The translations under genes were made by a program, and so were the position numbers. Below are positions 16,957-27,767 of a stretch of 64,000 nt of DNA, one piece after another. Source of the DNA: Actinomycetes bacterium (lineage in GTDB: Bacteria; Actinomycetota; Actinomycetes; Actinomycetales; Micrococcaceae); the NCBI GenBank assembly GCA_023426375.1, contig JAFAAV010000126.1:1-64000 (forward strand), in the 5' to 3' direction. The notes below the pieces were generated by a model. It was not told the origin of the DNA, searched no databases, and saw only the letters and a list, made by a program, of their open reading frames with translations. Numbering within the stretch: the first letter of the stretch is position 1; each line of letters opens with the position of its first letter.

Positions 16957-18006
16957 TCAACCCTCGTTGCTGGTGTCCGTCAGCGCGCCCGCCACGGCCG
17001 TGCAACGGTTCAACGCCCCCGCAAGTTCCGGAGGTGTCAACTGACCCAGCTCGTGCGCAGGCAGTACCCGCGAGCCCAAGAGCGTCTCCGCAGCCATCCC
17101 CAGCTCGCGCCAGGGGCGTGCAATAACGTCCACGATGTCCCGGATCGCAGGCCTCCCGGAGACGGAAACCACCGGGAACCACAGTTTCTGTCCGGTCTCC
17201 ACGAGGGCCGCCAGAGGCTCCCACTGCTGGACCGGACCCGACGGCGGGGCCACTACCGCGGCGTCGGCGCCGATGTCCCGCGCCCACCGAGCCTCGGCCC
17301 GACCCGTGCTGATCGCGACCTCGACCGCGCCGGCGTCGCGACAAGCAGCCACAGCGTCGGTGAGTGCGTTGCGCACTTCCTGCCGCCCGATCGCGCGCAG
17401 GGTGCGGTAGCCGCTCGCGGTGGGGATCGCGCCGTCGAGTACCTTTTGGAGGTCACGTTCGTCCAGGTGTACGACGACGCCGCGGCCTTCCGTGTTGCGC
17501 GCCATGTCGGCGATGAACTCGCTGACCCCCGAGCACCAGGACTGCAGTAGCTCACGCCGCGCGCCGTGATCCGACTGGAGTTTCTCACCGTTGTGGACGT
17601 GCACCCCGGCGGCCAGGCTGATCGGACCCACGATGGACGTGAGCACGGGACCGCGGTCACCGTCGGACTCGTGACCGATCACGTCCGCCATGATGTTGAG
17701 GTCACTGTGAAGTAGTTGACGGGCGGCCCGTGAGTCCTTGCCCGGGACCGATGTGATGCGCCAGCCGTGCGGTTGCCGATCCGCGTACAGGGAATCGAGC
17801 ATCGCGCACGTGCGGGCCAGCGGCTCCGCTTGGGGTCCGCGTTCACCCAGGACGGGCAACACGGACAGGTGAGGAGCACCCAGTTCGCCTCGGATCACGG
17901 TGAAGGTTTCCACCATGTCCGTGCCGCGCAGGGATTCGGTGAACGTGGCGGTCACGGCCGCGGCCCCCGCATTCGTGGCCGTGGTCGAGGATTCCCGGAA
18001 GCTCAC
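16957..18006 (-). CDS. MetE-like cobalamin-independent methionine synthase family protein
   Basis: The 349-residue protein resembles the C-terminal catalytic barrel of MetE but is less than half the length of MetE. It lacks a clearly readable set of His/Cys/Glu/Cys zinc ligands, so methionine synthase activity should not be assumed. Matching features include GPISLAAGVHVHNGEKL, DERDLQKVLDG and the long alternating beta/alpha pattern. Rv3015c-type proteins with this shape occur near mnmA and ligA in actinobacteria (family knowledge). It overlaps the chorismate mutase gene by 4 bases and is last in the iscS-mnmA-chorismate mutase run. Confidence 0.75.
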   Translation of the reverse strand: MSFRESSTTATNAGAAAVTATFTESLRGTDMVETFTVIRGELGAPHLSVLPVLGERGPQAEPLARTCAMLDSLYADRQPHGWRITSVPGKDSRAARQLLHSDLNIMADVIGHESDGDRGPVLTSIVGPISLAAGVHVHNGEKLQSDHGARRELLQSWCSGVSEFIADMARNTEGRGVVVHLDERDLQKVLDGAIPTASGYRTLRAIGRQEVRNALTDAVAACRDAGAVEVAISTGRAEARWARDIGADAAVVAPPSGPVQQWEPLAALVETGQKLWFPVVSVSGRPAIRDIVDVIARPWRELGMAAETLLGSRVLPAHELGQLTPPELAGALNRCTAVAGALTDTSNEG

Positions 18007-18398
18007 GATGCGTCGGAGCGCTGGTGGTCTTCGGAGATCGCCTCGTGATGCCGGATGACCTCGCTGATGATGAAGTTGAGGAACTTCTCCGCGAATTCAG
18101 GATCCAGGTGTGCGGCCTCAGCCAAAGCGCGCAGTCGCTGAATCTGTGCCTTCTCGCGTTCGGGATCGGCGGGCGGAAAATCATTCTTGGCTTTGAGCAC
18201 ACCCACTCGCTGGGTGGCTTTGAACCGCTCGGCCAGCAGATGCACCAGCGCGGCGTCGATGTTGTCGATCGTGCCGCGCATGCTCCGCAACTCTGCCAGG
18301 GCATCCTGGGACGCCTGGCCCGTGAGACTCGAGGCGTTGGGATCCACGATCGCGTGGTCGGTGACGGGCTGGTGGGAGTGATCAGAGGCGCTGGTCAT
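18003..18398 (-). CDS. Chorismate mutase, AroQ (type II) class
   Basis: The 131-residue all-helical protein has the AroQ pattern: an N-terminal helix LAELRSMRGTIDNIDAALVH with the catalytic Arg, then LLAERFKATQRVGVLKAKN with a second Arg and Lys, and a C-terminal helix ending EVIRHHEAI. It converts chorismate to prephenate, the first committed step to Phe and Tyr. No signal peptide is present, so it is the cytosolic form. The start ATG is 10 bases from the mnmA stop, and the 3' end overlaps the MetE-like gene by 4 bases, so it belongs to the same transcript. Confidence 0.93.
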   Translation of the reverse strand: MTSASDHSHQPVTDHAIVDPNASSLTGQASQDALAELRSMRGTIDNIDAALVHLLAERFKATQRVGVLKAKNDFPPADPEREKAQIQRLRALAEAAHLDPEFAEKFLNFIISEVIRHHEAISEDHQRSDAS

Positions 18399-18407
18399 GC
18401 TGCCACT

Positions 18408-19565
18408 TTAGTGGGCGCCGACCGCCGCGGTCGCACGATCGGCGTATGCGGCGTCGATGGTTGCCTGTCCGAGCACACGGGTGCCCTGGTACACGACCAT
18501 GGTCTGTCCGGGAGCTACGCCGCGCTGTGCCTCGCGCAGTCGCACGTTGAGTCGTTCCTCACCATCGGTGCGGGTCAACCACGCCACGGCATCCGCGGGA
18601 TCCCCGTGGGCTCGCACTTGGACCTGCACGTCGAAACGCTCACTGGTTTCGTCATCTTCTGCCATGTTCTGCACCTCGACCGGCGGTAGGCCGGCCCACG
18701 AGGGGCGGATGCCTTCCATCACGTCGATGGCGAGCAGGGCCTCCGGTCCCACGACCACTTCGTTCGTCTTGGGCCGGATCTCGAGCACGAAACGGGGCTT
18801 GCCGTCCGGCGCGGGGGTACCGATCCGCAGCCCCTTGCGCTGACCCACGGTGTAGGCCTGTGCGCCGCGATGTTCGCCGAGTTCCTCACCCTCCGAATCC
18901 ACGATCCGACCGGGGTTCAGCTCCATATGATCCTCGAGCCAGCCGCGGGTGTCACCGTCCGGGATGAAGCAGATGTCGTGGGAGTCGGGCTTGTTCGCCA
19001 CCGACAGGCCACGGGCCTCGGCTTCCGCGCGGACTTCCGCTTTGGAGGGCGTTTCGGCCAGTGGGAAGATCGCGTGGTCCAACTGCTCAGCGGTCAGGAC
19101 GCCCAGCACGTAGGACTGGTCCTTGGCCCAATCCGCAGCGCGGTGTAGTTCCTTGTTGCCGTTCTCGTCCTCGATGACCTTGGCGTAGTGACCGGTGCAG
19201 ACCGCATCGAAGCCGAGGGCCAGGGCCTTCTCCAGGAGGGCAGCGAACTTGATCTTCTCGTTGCAGCGCATGCACGGGTTAGGGGTGCGTCCGGCGGCGT
19301 ACTCGGAAATGAAGTCCTCCACGACGTCTTCCTGGAAGCGCTCGGAGAAATCCCACACGTAATAGGGAATGCCGAGCTTTTCTGCGGCGCGCCAGGCGTC
19401 ACGTGAGTCCTCGATCGTGCAGCAACCGCGAGCGCCGGTGCGCAGTGTGCCCGGGGTCCGGGAGAGGGCCAGGTGCACGCCGGTGACCTGGTGCCCCGCT
19501 TCCACGGCGCGCGCTGCGGCCACGGCGGAGTCCACTCCACCACTCATCGCTGCCAAAACCCGCAC
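18408..19565 (-). CDS. mnmA: tRNA-specific 2-thiouridylase MnmA
   Basis: This 385-residue enzyme inserts sulfur at U34 of tRNA-Lys, -Glu and -Gln. It has the PP-loop ATP site AAMSGGVDSAVAA near the N-terminus. The catalytic cysteines are in NPCMRCNEKIKF and DSHDICFIPDGD, and the C-terminal beta-barrel region carries VGQRKGL. The GTG at 19563-19565 has CTGGAGG upstream and gives the family N-terminus RVLAAMSGG; an upstream ATG at 19619 would add 18 unlikely residues. The upstream cysteine desulfurase probably supplies the persulfide sulfur. Confidence 0.96.
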   Translation of the reverse strand: MRVLAAMSGGVDSAVAAARAVEAGHQVTGVHLALSRTPGTLRTGARGCCTIEDSRDAWRAAEKLGIPYYVWDFSERFQEDVVEDFISEYAAGRTPNPCMRCNEKIKFAALLEKALALGFDAVCTGHYAKVIEDENGNKELHRAADWAKDQSYVLGVLTAEQLDHAIFPLAETPSKAEVRAEAEARGLSVANKPDSHDICFIPDGDTRGWLEDHMELNPGRIVDSEGEELGEHRGAQAYTVGQRKGLRIGTPAPDGKPRFVLEIRPKTNEVVVGPEALLAIDVMEGIRPSWAGLPPVEVQNMAEDDETSERFDVQVQVRAHGDPADAVAWLTRTDGEERLNVRLREAQRGVAPGQTMVVYQGTRVLGQATIDAAYADRATAAVGAH

Positions 19566-19662
19566 GGAACTGCCTCCAGAAAATTTGGTGAAAAGAGCCT
19601 GTAGAAATCTTTTAATCAACGGCGCACGGGGGCTGTCTATTCCCCGAACCGGTCCGAGTCGT

Positions 19663-20892
19663 TCAGCGTGCGCCCGTGGTGGGTACGTGTCCGGACAGTC
19701 CCGCGGCCTTGGCCCGAGTGTAGACCTCGGCCACCGCGGCGATCACGGTGTCCACGTCCTCATCGGTGCTTCCGTGGCCCAGCGTGAACCGCTGCGCACC
19801 GCGTGCGGTCTGCTCGTCCACTCCCATGGCCAGCAGCACGTGGGAGGGCCGGGGAACCCCTGCGTTGCATGCCGAGCCTGTGGACGTGGACACCCCTGCG
19901 GCGTCGAAGAGGAACAGGATGGAATCCCCTTCGCACCCGGGGAACGTGAAGTGGGCGTTGCCCGGCAACCGCGTGGGTTCCTCGGCCTCGCGCTCGGGTG
20001 CGCCGGGGACGGCACCGCGCAGCACGGCGTCGGGAACTTCGCGGCGGATCCCCGCGATCAGACGGTCCCGCAGACCTGCCAGTCGAATGATCTCGGTCGG
20101 CTGATCGGCGAGCACGGATTCCACCGCGGCACCGAACGCGGCGGCGCCCGCTGCGTTGACGGTGCCCGAGCGGACGTCGCGTTCCTGTCCCCCGCCGTAG
20201 CTGGAGGGCTCGAGCTTCACGGTGCGCGGGGCGTACAGCGCGCCCACGCCCACCGGGCCGCCCAGCTTGTGAGCGGAGACCGCAAGTGTGCTGATCCCTG
20301 TCAGGTGCGCGTCTACGGGAATGGAGCCGAAGGCCTGCACCGCGTCCACGTGCAGGGGAACGTCCACGGCTGAGCAGATCTCGCCGAGCTCAGCGATGGG
20401 CTGCACCGTGCCCACCTCGTTGTTGGCCCACATGACCGTGACCAGAGCGACACGATCGGCCACGCGATCGAGAGTTTCCCGCAGGGTTTCAGGTGCCACT
20501 CGACCGGTCTCATCCACGGGGAGCCATTCGAGCTGCGCGCCCTCGTGCTTCTCGAGCCACTGAGCGGTTTCTGTGACCGCGTGGTGTTCCACGGGACTCA
20601 GCACCACCACGGTGCGCGCGGGATCGGCGGCACGACGAGCACGGTACAGACCCAGGATGCCCATGTTGTCCGCCTCGGTCCCGCCGGAGGTCAAAATGAT
20701 TTCCACGGGCTCCGCGCCCATACCCAGGGCGACCTGTTCACGTCCGATTTCCAGCGCCATTCGCGCGGACCTACCACCCGAATGCAGGGACGCCGGATTT
20801 CCACCGCGACGGACCTGCTCCGTGTAAGCCTCCAGGGCTTCGGGCAGCATGTCGGTGGTGGCGGCGTGATCCATGTAGACGTGTTCGGACAT
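19663..20892 (-). CDS. iscS: Cysteine desulfurase (NifS/IscS family)
   Basis: A 409-residue PLP enzyme of aminotransferase class V that moves sulfur from cysteine to an active-site Cys. The PLP Lys lies in VSAHKLGGPVGVGALY. The catalytic Cys loop is STSTGSACNAGVPRPSHVL, a loop length typical of group I (IscS/NifS) enzymes. The N-terminus VYMDHAATT is the family hallmark. I chose the ATG at 20890-20892; another ATG three codons upstream is possible. It is first in the run with mnmA, which points to tRNA thiolation as well as Fe-S assembly. No IscU or SUF genes are adjacent. Confidence 0.92.
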   Translation of the reverse strand: MSEHVYMDHAATTDMLPEALEAYTEQVRRGGNPASLHSGGRSARMALEIGREQVALGMGAEPVEIILTSGGTEADNMGILGLYRARRAADPARTVVVLSPVEHHAVTETAQWLEKHEGAQLEWLPVDETGRVAPETLRETLDRVADRVALVTVMWANNEVGTVQPIAELGEICSAVDVPLHVDAVQAFGSIPVDAHLTGISTLAVSAHKLGGPVGVGALYAPRTVKLEPSSYGGGQERDVRSGTVNAAGAAAFGAAVESVLADQPTEIIRLAGLRDRLIAGIRREVPDAVLRGAVPGAPEREAEEPTRLPGNAHFTFPGCEGDSILFLFDAAGVSTSTGSACNAGVPRPSHVLLAMGVDEQTARGAQRFTLGHGSTDEDVDTVIAAVAEVYTRAKAAGLSGHVPTTGAR

Positions 20893-21011
20893 GCGCGCCA
20901 TTCTAGATCCGTTGCGACCACCTGGCTGTGACGGTCACCTCCAAAAGCCACATTGGGCCACGGGCAATCGCTGCCACTGACGACGGCGCCCGCGCACCTA
21001 GAATCGCCCGT

Positions 21012-21476
21012 ATGCTGCACATCCTTTTTCACACCCCGGAGATCCCGGGCAACACCGGTAACGCCATTCGTCTGGCCGCGTGTACCGGGGCCCGGTTGCA
21101 CCTGGTCGAACCACTGGGTTTCAACTTCAGTGACGCGCACCTGCGCCGGGCGGGTCTGGACTACCACGATCTGGCCGTGATGGATGTCCACCCCACCATC
21201 GAGGATGCGTGGGAGAAACTCGGCGATGCACGGATCTTCGCCTTCACCTCACATTCGGACGTGCGCCACACCGACGTGAGCTATCGCGACGGGGACGTCC
21301 TGCTGTTCGGCCGAGAATCCACGGGGCTGCCGGACGAGGTACTGCACGACCCACACGTCACCGAACGCGTACGCATCCCCATGCTCCCAGGGCGCCGCTC
21401 GCTGAACCTGGCCAACTCGGCCTCGATCGCGATGTACGAAGCCTGGCGTCAGCTGGGTTTTCCCGACGGCGTGTGA
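21012..21476 (+). CDS. trmL: tRNA 2'-O-methyltransferase TrmL (SpoU/TrmD knot family)
   Basis: This 154-residue SPOUT methyltransferase methylates the 2'-OH of wobble nucleotide 34 in tRNA-Leu species in E. coli. The three knot motifs are visible: PEIPGNTGNAIRLAACTG (motif 1), LLFGRESTGLP (motif 2) and IPMLPGRRSLNLANSASIAM (motif 3). The length is typical for TrmL. The ATG at 21012 matches the family start; an in-frame extension to 20928 is not conserved-looking. Its stop codon directly abuts that of the convergent htrA, the two sharing the palindrome TGATCA. Confidence 0.92.
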   Translation: MLHILFHTPEIPGNTGNAIRLAACTGARLHLVEPLGFNFSDAHLRRAGLDYHDLAVMDVHPTIEDAWEKLGDARIFAFTSHSDVRHTDVSYRDGDVLLFGRESTGLPDEVLHDPHVTERVRIPMLPGRRSLNLANSASIAMYEAWRQLGFPDGV

Positions 21477-22931
<1,455 letters not shown>

Positions 22932-23167
22932 GTGTGCTCCTCACAACGTGTGCCGGTACTGGCCCGGCGATTTCTGAACCCCAGTATGGTGCCCGGCACT
23001 GAGTCGTGGCTGAATGGTCTGGGATCTCCGTGATGACTTCCTGAATGTCCTCCCCATGGTCTCTGGTCACGTGACGCGCACGGGGCCGCGGCGTAGGCTT
23101 TCAGCGAAGAGACCGCGTCACTGTTCGGCATGCTGAGTAGTGTTCTCCGTAGCTGTCGCCCGAAGAA

Positions 23168-25195
23168 ATGAGGATCATGAGCCGTCCAAGCTCACTTCGT
23201 CTGACCATCGCGACCGCGGGTGCGTGCATCGCCTTGGCGGTCTCCGCACAACCGGCGTTGGCTGAGCCACCGGCTGCGGTGGAGCCCGGCACACGCATTG
23301 TGGACTCATCCAATGTGTTGAACAACGAGTCCCAGCTCCAGCAGGGAATCAATGAGGTGGCGAACGAACACAACATCACCCTCTACGTGGTGATGGTGGA
23401 CCGCTTTACGGAGCCCTCGGATCCATCCGGCTGGGTCCGGAGTTTCACTCAGGAAAACGGCTTCGGCTCCAACGACGCCGTGCTGGCGGTGGCCACAGAC
23501 ACTCGCCAGGCCCGCTTTTACGCCCCTCCCAACAGTCCCTTGAGCCAGTCACAGGCCCAGGACATCTACAACAACAACGTGGTCCCCGCCTTACGCAGCA
23601 ACGACTGGGAAGCCGCCGCCTTGGGTGCCGTGGACGGTATCAACAGCAAATTGGGCGGTGTCAGCATCGACGGCGCGGGCGGCGTGATCGGCGGCATCGT
23701 CGTTCTGGGCGGAATCGCCGCGGCCGGTGTGGGCGTGGCAGCGCTCATGAACAAACGGCGTCGTGGTCGGAACCACACAGGGCAGGGCAACGTGCCCGCC
23801 GGGCGCCGTAACGCTCCCCCGCAGCAGCCTCTGATCCCGCTGCCCGAGCTGCGCAAGCGCGCCGGTGCAAGCCTGGTCGAGGCGGACAACGCCATTCAGC
23901 ATTCCGAACAGGAACTGCAGTTCGCGCAGTTGCAATACGGCACTGAACAGACCAAGCCGTTCGTGGCCGCCCTGGCACAGGCCAAGGAACACATGCGGGC
24001 ATCCTTCGAGTTGCAGCAGAAGCTTGAAGACCACATCCCGGACACCGAGGCCGATCAGCGCGCGTGGCTGGGCGAGATCATCGACCGCACCCAGAAGGCC
24101 CGTGCGCCGTTGGCTGAGCAGGAACGCAACTTCGCGGACCTTCGCCAGCTCGAGACCCGCGCTCCCGAGGCGTTGCAGGCAGTGGAAACCGAACTGCGGA
24201 GCACTCAACCTCGCCTGTCCGAGGCCGAGAAGCTTCTCGTGTCCTTGGCCGCCCACTACGACGACGCCGCTCTCGCTCCCGTGCGCGACAACGGTGAGCA
24301 GGCGCGTGACCGCCTCGAATTCGCCGAGACTGCGATCGAGGAAGCGCATACAGCGCTGGGGGCCAACAACCTCTCCGAGGCCGTGCTCGACATTCGAGCC
24401 GCTGAGGAAGCCGTCGGTCAGGCGCAGGGCCTGGTGACCTCCGTGGAACATGCCCAACGGGACCTGAACCGCGCGGAGGAATCACTCAAGGACGCCGTCA
24501 GCATCGCCCAGCGCGACGTGGCCGAGGCGGAGGGACTCGTTGAACAGGGTTCCCGCCCCGAGCTGGCAGGTGCGGCCGCGGGCATGCGGTCCGTGTTGCG
24601 CACGATCACCCAGAACATGTCCTCAGGTCGCTACGACCCCGTGGGTTCCGCGCGTCGTTTGGCCGAGGCGAAGGACGAGCTCGACAAGGGACTGGCCGCA
24701 GTGCGCACCGAGAACGACCGCGCCCGCTCCGCCCGGGAAACCCTCGCCCACACTCTCGTCAGCGCCCAAGCCAGCCTCACCACGGCCGGTGAGTACATCT
24801 GGGCGCGTCGCGGTGGTGTGGGGTCACAGGCCCGCACCCAGCTCTCGGAAGCCGAACGACACCTGGACCTGGCCCAGCAACTGCAGAACTCGGACCCCGT
24901 GCGCGCTCTCAACGAGGCGAACCAAGCGATTCGCCTGGCAGATGCCGCCCAGCGCGCGGCCCAGAGCGACGTCGACCAGTTCAGCTACCCCGCCGGATAC
25001 GGCGGCTACGGCGGTATGGGACGGCGCAGCAACGGAATGGGCGGCGCAATGCTCGGCGGCATCCTGCTGGGCGGCATGCTCGGCGGGGGCGGCTTCGGCG
25101 GCGGAGGTTTCGGCGGCGGCAGCATGGGCGGTGGCGGCTTCGGCGGTGGCTTCGGCGGCGGCGGAGGGGGTTTCGACATCGGCGGTAACTTCTAG
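23168..25195 (+). CDS. TPM-domain protein with long coiled coil and Gly-rich tail
   Basis: The 675-residue protein has a signal peptide (about 1-32, ALAEPP site) and an extracytoplasmic TPM domain (about 40-155; RIVDSSNVLNN ... ITLYVVMVDRF). A membrane segment (about 178-200) precedes the basic RRRGRN stop-transfer, and a long cytosolic helical region (about 230-600) is rich in Glu, Ala and Gln. The tail is very Gly/Phe-rich (from about 612). TPM domains occur in proteins linked to membrane stress, rhomboid- or photosystem-related repair, and phosphatase activity in some cases (family knowledge). An internal ATG at 23177 is an alternative start. pspA follows 121 bases downstream, suggesting a shared role. 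The Gly-rich tail may mediate membrane or self association, which is inference. Confidence 0.8.
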   Translation: MRIMSRPSSLRLTIATAGACIALAVSAQPALAEPPAAVEPGTRIVDSSNVLNNESQLQQGINEVANEHNITLYVVMVDRFTEPSDPSGWVRSFTQENGFGSNDAVLAVATDTRQARFYAPPNSPLSQSQAQDIYNNNVVPALRSNDWEAAALGAVDGINSKLGGVSIDGAGGVIGGIVVLGGIAAAGVGVAALMNKRRRGRNHTGQGNVPAGRRNAPPQQPLIPLPELRKRAGASLVEADNAIQHSEQELQFAQLQYGTEQTKPFVAALAQAKEHMRASFELQQKLEDHIPDTEADQRAWLGEIIDRTQKARAPLAEQERNFADLRQLETRAPEALQAVETELRSTQPRLSEAEKLLVSLAAHYDDAALAPVRDNGEQARDRLEFAETAIEEAHTALGANNLSEAVLDIRAAEEAVGQAQGLVTSVEHAQRDLNRAEESLKDAVSIAQRDVAEAEGLVEQGSRPELAGAAAGMRSVLRTITQNMSSGRYDPVGSARRLAEAKDELDKGLAAVRTENDRARSARETLAHTLVSAQASLTTAGEYIWARRGGVGSQARTQLSEAERHLDLAQQLQNSDPVRALNEANQAIRLADAAQRAAQSDVDQFSYPAGYGGYGGMGRRSNGMGGAMLGGILLGGMLGGGGFGGGGFGGGSMGGGGFGGGFGGGGGGFDIGGNF

Positions 25196-25316
25196 CCGAC
25201 TATGTCAGCTGTCCGAGAATTTCTGACGCTAGCTGTTCCGCAGACCGCCCGCGGTCCTGCACGCTGAACTAGAAAGTCCAGATCAGACAATGTTTTCGAC
25301 AACAAGGGAGAACACC

Positions 25317-26072
25317 ATGATGAAGCAGTCAATCTTCGGGCGCATTGCCCAGCTGGCCAAGGCCAACATCAATTCCTTGATCGACTCCGCCGAGGATCCG
25401 CAGAAGATGCTGGATCAGATGGTGCGCGACTACACGGAGAACATCCGCGAAGCAGAGGCCGCCGTGGCGCAGACCATCGGCAACCTGCGCCTGCTCGAGA
25501 AGGACCACGCGGAGGACCTCCAGGAGGCCCAGCAGTGGGGCTCCAAAGCCCTCGCCGCGTCCAACAAGGCGGAAGAATTCCGTTCCGCCGGTAAGGCCAG
25601 CGAAGCGGAGAAATTCGACAATCTCGCCAAGGTCGCCCTGCAGCGCCAGATCCAGTCCGAAACCGAAGCCAAGGCCGCCGAGCCGCAGATCGCCTCGCAG
25701 ACCGAGGTGGTGGACAAGCTCAAGAACGGCCTGAACACCATGCGCGGCAAGCTCCAGGAGCTCTCCGCCAAGCGTGACGAGCTCAATGCCCGTCAGAAGA
25801 CCGTCCAGGCCCAGTCTCAGGTCCAGGATTCCTTGAAGTCCTTCGACATCATGGATCCCACGAGCGAGGTCTCCCGCTTCGAGGAGAAGATCCGTCGTGA
25901 AGAGGCACGCGTGGCCGGGCAGCAGGAATTGGCCGACTCGTCACTGGACCGCCAGTTTGAGGCGTTGGAAGACATGGGCCAGCAGACCGAGATTGAGGCC
26001 CGCCTAGCAGCGTTGAAGGCCGGACAGGGCAATAAGGACGGCGAAAAGATCGTCTCCTCCGAGGAGATCTAA
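25317..26072 (+). CDS. pspA: PspA/IM30 (Vipp1) family membrane-stress protein
   Basis: This 251-residue coiled-coil protein is of the ESCRT-III-like PspA/Vipp1 family, which polymerises on stressed inner membranes. The family start is clear (SIFGRIAQLAKANINSLIDS, EDPQKMLDQMVRDY), followed by four to five amphipathic helices. A double ATG at 25317/25320 follows GGGAG, so the exact start is ambiguous by one codon; upstream residues from 25290 are not family-like. It follows the TPM gene and is followed immediately by the HerA-like ATPase, whose GTG touches its stop. No PspB or PspC is present. Confidence 0.93.
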   Translation: MMKQSIFGRIAQLAKANINSLIDSAEDPQKMLDQMVRDYTENIREAEAAVAQTIGNLRLLEKDHAEDLQEAQQWGSKALAASNKAEEFRSAGKASEAEKFDNLAKVALQRQIQSETEAKAAEPQIASQTEVVDKLKNGLNTMRGKLQELSAKRDELNARQKTVQAQSQVQDSLKSFDIMDPTSEVSRFEEKIRREEARVAGQQELADSSLDRQFEALEDMGQQTEIEARLAALKAGQGNKDGEKIVSSEEI

Positions 26073-27686
26073 GTGGTAGGACAGGCATTGCCCGGTGCCG
26101 TGGCGCAACTCGATGCCATTCGGCCCGGATACACGTTCGATGCCGCCGCGCTGGAGCTCGGCGCGGCTCTGGACGGGGCGTCGGCCCACGCCGACGCTCC
26201 CGTCCGAGTGCCGCTGTCCACGCTCAACCGGCACGGGCTGGTGGCAGGAGCCACGGGTACCGGCAAGACCAAGACGCTGCAGGCCATGGCCGAGCAACTT
26301 TCGGCACAGGGTGTTCCCGTGTTCCTCGCGGACATCAAGGGCGATCTGAGCGGGCTGGCCGAACCCGGCGCGGATAACCCCAAGGTCGCCGAGCGCGCGA
26401 CCTCGGTGGGCCAGGAGTGGACACCCACGGCCAACCCCGTGGAGTTCCTGTCCCTGGGTGGCCAGGGCAAGGGAGTACCGATTCGTGCAACGGTCACGTC
26501 TTTCGGCCCCACTATGCTGTCCAAGGTCCTGGGTCTCAACGCCACGCAGGAATCCTCCTTGGGATTGGTCTTCCACTACGCGGACGCGCACGGCCTGGCT
26601 CTGCTGGATCTCAAGGACCTGCGCGAAGTGATCATGTTCCTGACCTCAGACGAGGGCAAGGACGAACTGAAGTCCATCGGAGGGCTGTCCAAGCAGACCG
26701 CGGGTGTGATCCTGCGTGAGCTGACCACGTTTGCGAACCAGGGCGCAGACGTCTTCTTCGGTGAGCCGGAATTCGACACCGCTGAACTACTGCGCACCAC
26801 CCAGGATGGCCGGGGCATTATTTCATGCCTCGAGCTGGCGGACGTCCAGGACCGGCCTCAGCTGTTCTCCACGTTCCTCATGTGGTTACTCGCGGACCTG
26901 TTCCAGGATCTGCCGGAGGTCGGTGACGCGGACAAGCCCAAGCTGGTGTTCTTCTTCGATGAGGCGCACCTGCTGTTCACCGACGCGTCCAAGGAGTTCC
27001 TGGCCTCGATCGAGCAGACCGTCCGACTGATTCGTTCCAAGGGCGTGGGCATCTTCTTCGTGACCCAGTCCCCCAAGGACGTTCCGGCCGGCGTACTGGC
27101 TCAATTGGGTAACCGTGTGCAGCACGCCTTGCGCGCGTTCACCCCGGACGATGCCAAGGCTCTCAAGGCAGCTGCGCGCACCTATCCCAAGAGCTCGTAC
27201 GACCTGGAAGAGCTGCTGACCCAATTGGGTACCGGCGAGGCCGTGGTCACGGTGCTGTCCGAGAACGGCGCGCCCACCCCGGTCGCGTGGACCCGCATGC
27301 GTGCCCCGCAGTCGCTGATGTCCCCGGCGTCCGCCACCACGGTGGACGGGGTCATCTCGGCGTCACCGCTCACCGCCAAGTACTCGGAGGCCGTGGACCG
27401 CGAGTCCGCCTACGAACTGTTGCGGGCGCGCATGGAGCCCGCCCCCGATCAGGCGCCGGATTCGCGGGCCGATTCCGGTGACCGTTCACAGGGCCTCCCC
27501 GATGCCCTCCCCCGCGAGGATGCTCCGCGTGAATCACGGGGCTCGGAGAAGAGCGACGGCGGTTTCCTGGGTTCCGTCATGGACAACCCCGCGGTGCGTT
27601 CCATGATGCGTTCAGCCGGTACCGCACTGGGGCGGGAAATTACCCGCTCCATCTTCGGCACCTCCCGACGACGACGACGCCGCTAG
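26073..27686 (+). CDS. HerA-like ATPase, DUF853 family
   Basis: This 537-residue ATPase of the HerA/FtsK superfamily has Walker A AGATGTGKTKTLQ (about 58-70), FLADIKGDLSGLAEPG, and Walker B LVFFFDEAHLLF (about 290-301). An arginine-finger-like segment IRSKGVGIFFVTQSPKDVP follows. The C-terminus is disordered and charged, ending in an Arg run. Family members are often called DUF853 or YjgR; no clear cellular role is established. The GTG start directly follows the pspA stop, and the GAGGAG ribosome site lies inside the pspA end, so the two are translationally coupled. A strong hairpin follows. Confidence 0.9.
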   Translation: MVGQALPGAVAQLDAIRPGYTFDAAALELGAALDGASAHADAPVRVPLSTLNRHGLVAGATGTGKTKTLQAMAEQLSAQGVPVFLADIKGDLSGLAEPGADNPKVAERATSVGQEWTPTANPVEFLSLGGQGKGVPIRATVTSFGPTMLSKVLGLNATQESSLGLVFHYADAHGLALLDLKDLREVIMFLTSDEGKDELKSIGGLSKQTAGVILRELTTFANQGADVFFGEPEFDTAELLRTTQDGRGIISCLELADVQDRPQLFSTFLMWLLADLFQDLPEVGDADKPKLVFFFDEAHLLFTDASKEFLASIEQTVRLIRSKGVGIFFVTQSPKDVPAGVLAQLGNRVQHALRAFTPDDAKALKAAARTYPKSSYDLEELLTQLGTGEAVVTVLSENGAPTPVAWTRMRAPQSLMSPASATTVDGVISASPLTAKYSEAVDRESAYELLRARMEPAPDQAPDSRADSGDRSQGLPDALPREDAPRESRGSEKSDGGFLGSVMDNPAVRSMMRSAGTALGREITRSIFGTSRRRRRR

Positions 27687-27701
27687 CGCACCGTCACGAG
27701 T

Positions 27702-27731
27702 AACGGCCCCGCACTTCGGTGCGGGGCCGTT
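27702..27731 (+). terminator. Terminator after the HerA-like gene
   Basis: A 13-bp perfect stem (27702-27714 with 27719-27731) is closed by the stable tetraloop TTCG. It lies 16 bases after the HerA-like stop and ends the TPM-pspA-herA transcript. Confidence 0.85.
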
Positions 27732-27767
27732 CACATGCTCGAGTGGATGCGCTCATGCCGCGGGCAG

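Noticed and set aside
25000..25190. GGC-rich tandem pattern that looks like a DNA repeat
   Set aside because: It encodes the Gly-rich tail of the TPM protein and stays in frame; it is protein low complexity rather than a separate repeat element.
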